Source: Salvelinus alpinus (Eukaryota; Chordata; Actinopteri; Salmoniformes; Salmonidae). Taken from it: 64,000 nucleotides of DNA. The notes below the pieces were generated by a model that ran no database searches, was not told the origin of the DNA, and saw nothing but the letters and a program-made list of their open reading frames with translations. A program made the translations under genes and the position numbers. The DNA lies in the NCBI RefSeq assembly GCF_045679555.1, contig NC_092093.1, positions 62,698,365 through 62,762,364 of the forward strand. The letters run 5' to 3'. Shown here piece by piece: positions 60,636 to 64,000 of the stretch (positions are counted from its first letter, which is position 1; each line of letters begins with the position of its first letter).

Positions 60636-61424
60636 AATCATTTAGATCGGGTAAAGTTATCAGACAGTTATTCTTTCAAGGAGTGGTATATCACAGTTGT
60701 AATTTATTGTTTATGGTGTTGAAAGTCCATAGAAAACCACAGATTGGCATGAAGGATTGGATTCAAATTTTATTGACGGTTCATTTCCTGATAAAAAACA
60801 GTCATGTTTATTGTTCAAGTCTAGACAAATTAAACGTGTGGGCTTATTACATCTGAACATGTTATATAAGGAATGCCACTTTTTGCCAATAGTCAGTCGC
60901 TCTTATCTGTATCATCAATTAGCGCTAGCGACTCCTCTGGTTCCCTAAAGGCTGTCACAGACAAAGGAGGGGGTGGGAGGTGTGGGGGAATTGCAACAAG
61001 ATACTTGTAGCTGCTTGGAGAATCAGCAGGTATGCAGCTAACCTGTCCCTGGACTCCATGCTCTATACTCCGCGCCCCCTGGGCTTGCCGGGTGCCTGAT
61101 GCAGCTGAGCATATCTGCCTAGGGACCAATATGTGTGTGCTATAAAGGAACTGTTGGAGGAATTAATTAACAAATGTTTTCCTACCCTTTCCCACAGACA
61201 GTCACACTCATGGGAGTGTGTACACATACACACACATGCATGCACACACTTATGTAATTTTAGAGTGATCAAGTGGTTTGTTGAAAACATTTAGTAAAAA
61301 ATATCAAATAAACACCAACCTCAACTACACTTTTTGAAATGTGTATGAAAAATGCAGTTTATTAATCACCACAGCTAGGCCCAGTCATTCTGACCCGTTA
61401 GAACGTCACCAGTCGATATCTAGT
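60636..61424. other. no gene or recognised repeat
   Basis: Intergenic. Short frames only. Confidence 0.45.
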
Positions 61425-61732
61425 CTAATCTAATGGGTCTGGATTGGCTTGTCCTTTGCTAAGGTTGATATGGGGTTCTACTATCATGTGCCTAGTCTTC
61501 GCTGAGGGTGAGTGACTGGCTGGTGGAGTGATGTGGCACACTGTTGCTTCAGTTGCCTGGAAAAGACGCAGAACCTCCCAAGGAGTGTGATTGTGTGGAA
61601 TTGCATTGAGAGTGCCGTAGAAGAGAGGGAGGGAGGGATGTAGTGGAGGAGAGGCCAGAGGGGTACTCATTATGCCCCTCAACTGGCATTCAGCCTGACT
61701 GTTGCCATGGTACACCTCAGCCACCAGTTCTC
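61425..61732 (-). other. possible unidentified exon
   Basis: An open minus-strand frame of about 100 codons follows an acceptor-like TTATGCAG at 61733. It includes AEVYHGNSQAECQLRGIM and HITPPASHSPSAKTRHMIVE. I recognise no family. It lies upstream of dnajc5b on the same strand and could be part of an alternative 5' region, or chance. Confidence 0.2.
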
Positions 61733-62159
61733 CTGCATAAGACAGAAAAAAAAGTTGAGTAAGAATGTATGTAGAGGTGGTTCTTAGAACAGTGTTTTCA
61801 GGGGAGAATTCTGGAATGGAATGGTTTGTTCCTTGACTTCATGGAAAGAAGGTATTATTTAGGTCTAGCCTACTACTCACACGACATGACAATAGAGACC
61901 TACTGGACAATAGCCACTGTCTGCAGGTAATAGGTGTTAGTAATGGATATAGGTCAGCCTGACATTGATGCAGGACAGGCGGAGTATGAGTTCTGTTCTC
62001 TCTCTCTCTTGCAGATACATCTGTGGGAAGTTCTCCTTCCTACTGCGTCAGTTGAAATGGCGTGGAAACCATGTTGATTCAACCAGTGTGTGCCCAGTGG
62101 GTGGTTGCCAGTCTGTTTAGCTAATATTCCACTCCATTCCTTGTATTCCATGTTATGTC

Positions 62160-62345
62160 AGTGCTAGAGGCGTAACTAAAGACACGCTGATTCGAATGCA
62201 GGCTGTATCACAACCGGATGTGATTGGGGCTACCATAGGGCGGCGCACAATTGGCCCAGCGTAGTCCGGGTTTGGCTGATGTAGGCCGTCATTGTAAATA
62301 AGAATGTGTTCTTAATCGACTTGACTAGTTAAATAAAGGTTACAT
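62160..62345 (+). repeat. tRNA-derived SINE
   Basis: Contains GGGCGGCGCACAATTGGCCC and ends GTCATTGTAAATAAGAATGT plus TAGTTAAATAAAGGTT. The tail matches the reversed tail at 7081. Confidence 0.85.
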
Positions 62346-62649
62346 GTGCCAAAGTATGCATAGCTAGCCAGGCTATCAATGAAGGTAGGGTGGTCAGTAA
62401 AGATCGATACAAGTCATTTCAGATGTAAGTAGCCTCTTCTTGACTTGTATTATATTAGTCTGAGCTATCAGACACCCTTTAGCTTTTATAAACAGATCAT
62501 TAAAAAACATTACTTTTGTATACTGGAAGTGTATTCCACTAAATTCCACCATAGCCTCACATTGAAAACTGGAGTCCCACTTCTCAAGTACGCTACAACT
62601 GGATGACTCACGCAAGAAAGGTAATCACATGCAATGATGTGGACTGCTC

Positions 62650-63748
62650 TAGGGCAAACCCCATTGTGCTGGAATACCCTTGTGGAGATCCGCGCCGTCC
62701 GTGAACGACTGCTCAAATCAGTATCGGGGATCGCCCTGGACGTCTAGCCAATAGCGTAGCTTGTTGCAAACGAAGTCTATGCCATTGTCCAATCACTATA
62801 GATGTGACATTAGTAGCCATGCTGCAATTGGATAAATTGCACAAGGGCGTTATGCGGTCGCTCGAACGGTTCCATCTCTGGCAGGTGGTGTGTTCGAGAG
62901 CAGACTAACGTAAAAAAAAAAAAAAAGGAAGATAGCTAGCTAGGTAGTTAAAGGAGATACATTTACCTTGATTCACATTTTTGCTTTTTCGTTGCACTTA
63001 ATATTGTTTGCCGGACGCCGACATTTGCGTGAGATTGACGTCGGGTTTCCCCTTGAGCCAGCCACTTTCTGTTGAAATTACACAGTGCTGCATTGAGTGA
63101 GACAGAAGTGTGGTCAATTACGGGTACTATTTATACTTGTATTGTGAAAAAAGACCGAATACATATTGATAATGTTTCTTCTGGCACGTTAAATGAATAT
63201 CACCAAACCACTGTAAAGGCAACTTCTCCAATATTTACCTCGTAGGATTCCTTTCACTTCATCCACCAGTGCTGTATATCGGTAGCTGTCGTGTTTTGAG
63301 GGGTCGTTCGTTCCTTTTGTTTAGATTTTGAGACGTATCACGATGGATCACGTCTGAGAGGAGTTTTGGACAAAAAATGAGTACGCGTTTTTATAAAGAT
63401 GCAGAAAATATAGAGGCCTCGTCTTTTGAGGGCCCAAATCTGTGTGGAATAAGGAGCGAATGAGCAGCATGAAAATAATCCGAATAGAATGGGACCAAAT
63501 GAGACGAGAAACATAGACAATGTATCAATGACGGCGATTTTGTCAAGTTTAAAGTCGCCTAGAACAAGAACAAGTAGCCTACCTTACTGCTGAAGCATTA
63601 CAACTGATCCCCCCACAAAGGAGGGATACCGCTCTGCAATCAACCCTATTCGTTTCCTGCATTTCATTTTCCATTCTATCAATTCATTTCTGTTTATTAC
63701 ATTTTTTAAATTTGAATTTTGATCTGGATCCAGCTCTGACTTTGTTCA
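62650..63748 (+). promoter_or_regulatory. pde7a: pde7a promoter and 5' untranslated region
   Basis: Upstream of the pde7a start codon with several CpG-rich patches. TGACGTCG at 63036-63043 is a CRE-like site. Mammalian PDE7A1 transcription is reported to respond to cAMP through CREB sites, so this one is plausible. The transcription start is not determined. Confidence 0.45.
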
Positions 63749-63886
63749 ATGGAAGTATGTTATCAGCTGCCGGTTTTGCCTCTAGACAGGCCGGTTCCTA
63801 AGCATGTCCTCAGCCGGAGAGGAGCCATCAGTTTCAGCTCCAGCTCGTCTCTCTTCGGCGCTCCTGATCCAAGACAGCTGTCTCAG
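63749..63886 (+). CDS. pde7a: pde7a, first coding exon (partial gene)
   Basis: Forty-six codons beginning MEVCYQLPVLPLDRPVPKHV and ending PRQLSQ, followed by a splice donor (CAG/GTACTA). This closely matches the human PDE7A1 N-terminus, including LSRRGAISFS, a PKA pseudosubstrate-like motif. PDE7A hydrolyses cAMP. The catalytic exons lie beyond the window. It is divergent from dnajc5b as in mammals, which confirms orthology. Confidence 0.96.
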
Positions 63887-64000
63887 GTACTACCTAATTA
63901 TTTGACCTGTTTCGGTTTCAAATACACGGTTTCTGCACGCCATATTGACACCACATAATCAAGTTGATGACAAATGTCATGTACTACCTAATAACCAGCT

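Overview
This is vertebrate nuclear DNA, almost certainly from a salmonid fish. Genes are sparse with long introns, dinucleotide arrays are many, and the repeats (Tc1-like transposons with an AACTCAGC end, tRNA-derived SINEs, Rex1/CR1-like LINEs ending in ATTTG repeats, a TGTCACGCCCTGA-type LTR) are ones I associate with salmonid genomes. Species is not resolvable by eye.

Four host genes form a block that is also contiguous in mammals (PDE7A, DNAJC5B, TRIM55, CRH). On the + strand lies crh (corticotropin-releasing hormone), about 27.9-29.4 kb, with a TATA box, a non-coding first exon and a single coding exon. On the - strand follow a decayed trim55 copy (32.8-39.3 kb) and dnajc5b (cysteine-string protein beta, 56.6-59.3 kb, last exon not found). 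The first coding exon of pde7a (cAMP phosphodiesterase 7A) begins at 63749 on +, head to head with dnajc5b. The shared order and orientation support each identification. The trim55 copy keeps its exon layout but has lost zinc ligands in its RING, has a 4-base deletion in its coiled-coil exon, a damaged splice acceptor and no visible start codon, so I call it a pseudogene.

Layout: 0-12.6 kb is repeats: a Tc1 end, SINEs, solo LTRs, an AT-rich minisatellite duplicated together with unique flanking sequence, a broken LINE, and a short LTR retrotransposon with matching 5-bp target duplications. At 12.66-17.65 kb a Tc1-like transposon carries a nested LINE whose long reading frame is open. At 19.7-26.0 kb an 11-bp-unit minisatellite is split by a second, frameshifted LINE of the same family. 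26-31 kb is the crh region. 31-39.3 kb is trim55 with intronic repeats. 39.7-54 kb is mostly repeats (hAT-like elements, minisatellites, SINEs, a second Tc1 copy) with two tandemly duplicated tRNA-Ala(AGC) genes and one intron-containing tRNA-Tyr(GTA). 54-64 kb holds dnajc5b and the pde7a promoter.

The host genes have unrelated jobs: crh encodes a stress neuropeptide that signals through cAMP, pde7a degrades cAMP, dnajc5b is a vesicle co-chaperone and trim55 a muscle ubiquitin ligase. Their adjacency reflects conserved synteny and is not an operon. I found no clearly new biological system. The observations most worth a second look are the decayed trim55, a LINE tail inserted at the +6 position of a dnajc5b intron, a base-pair-conserved hairpin in the LTR family, and a 33-bp-arm hairpin near 49.2 kb.
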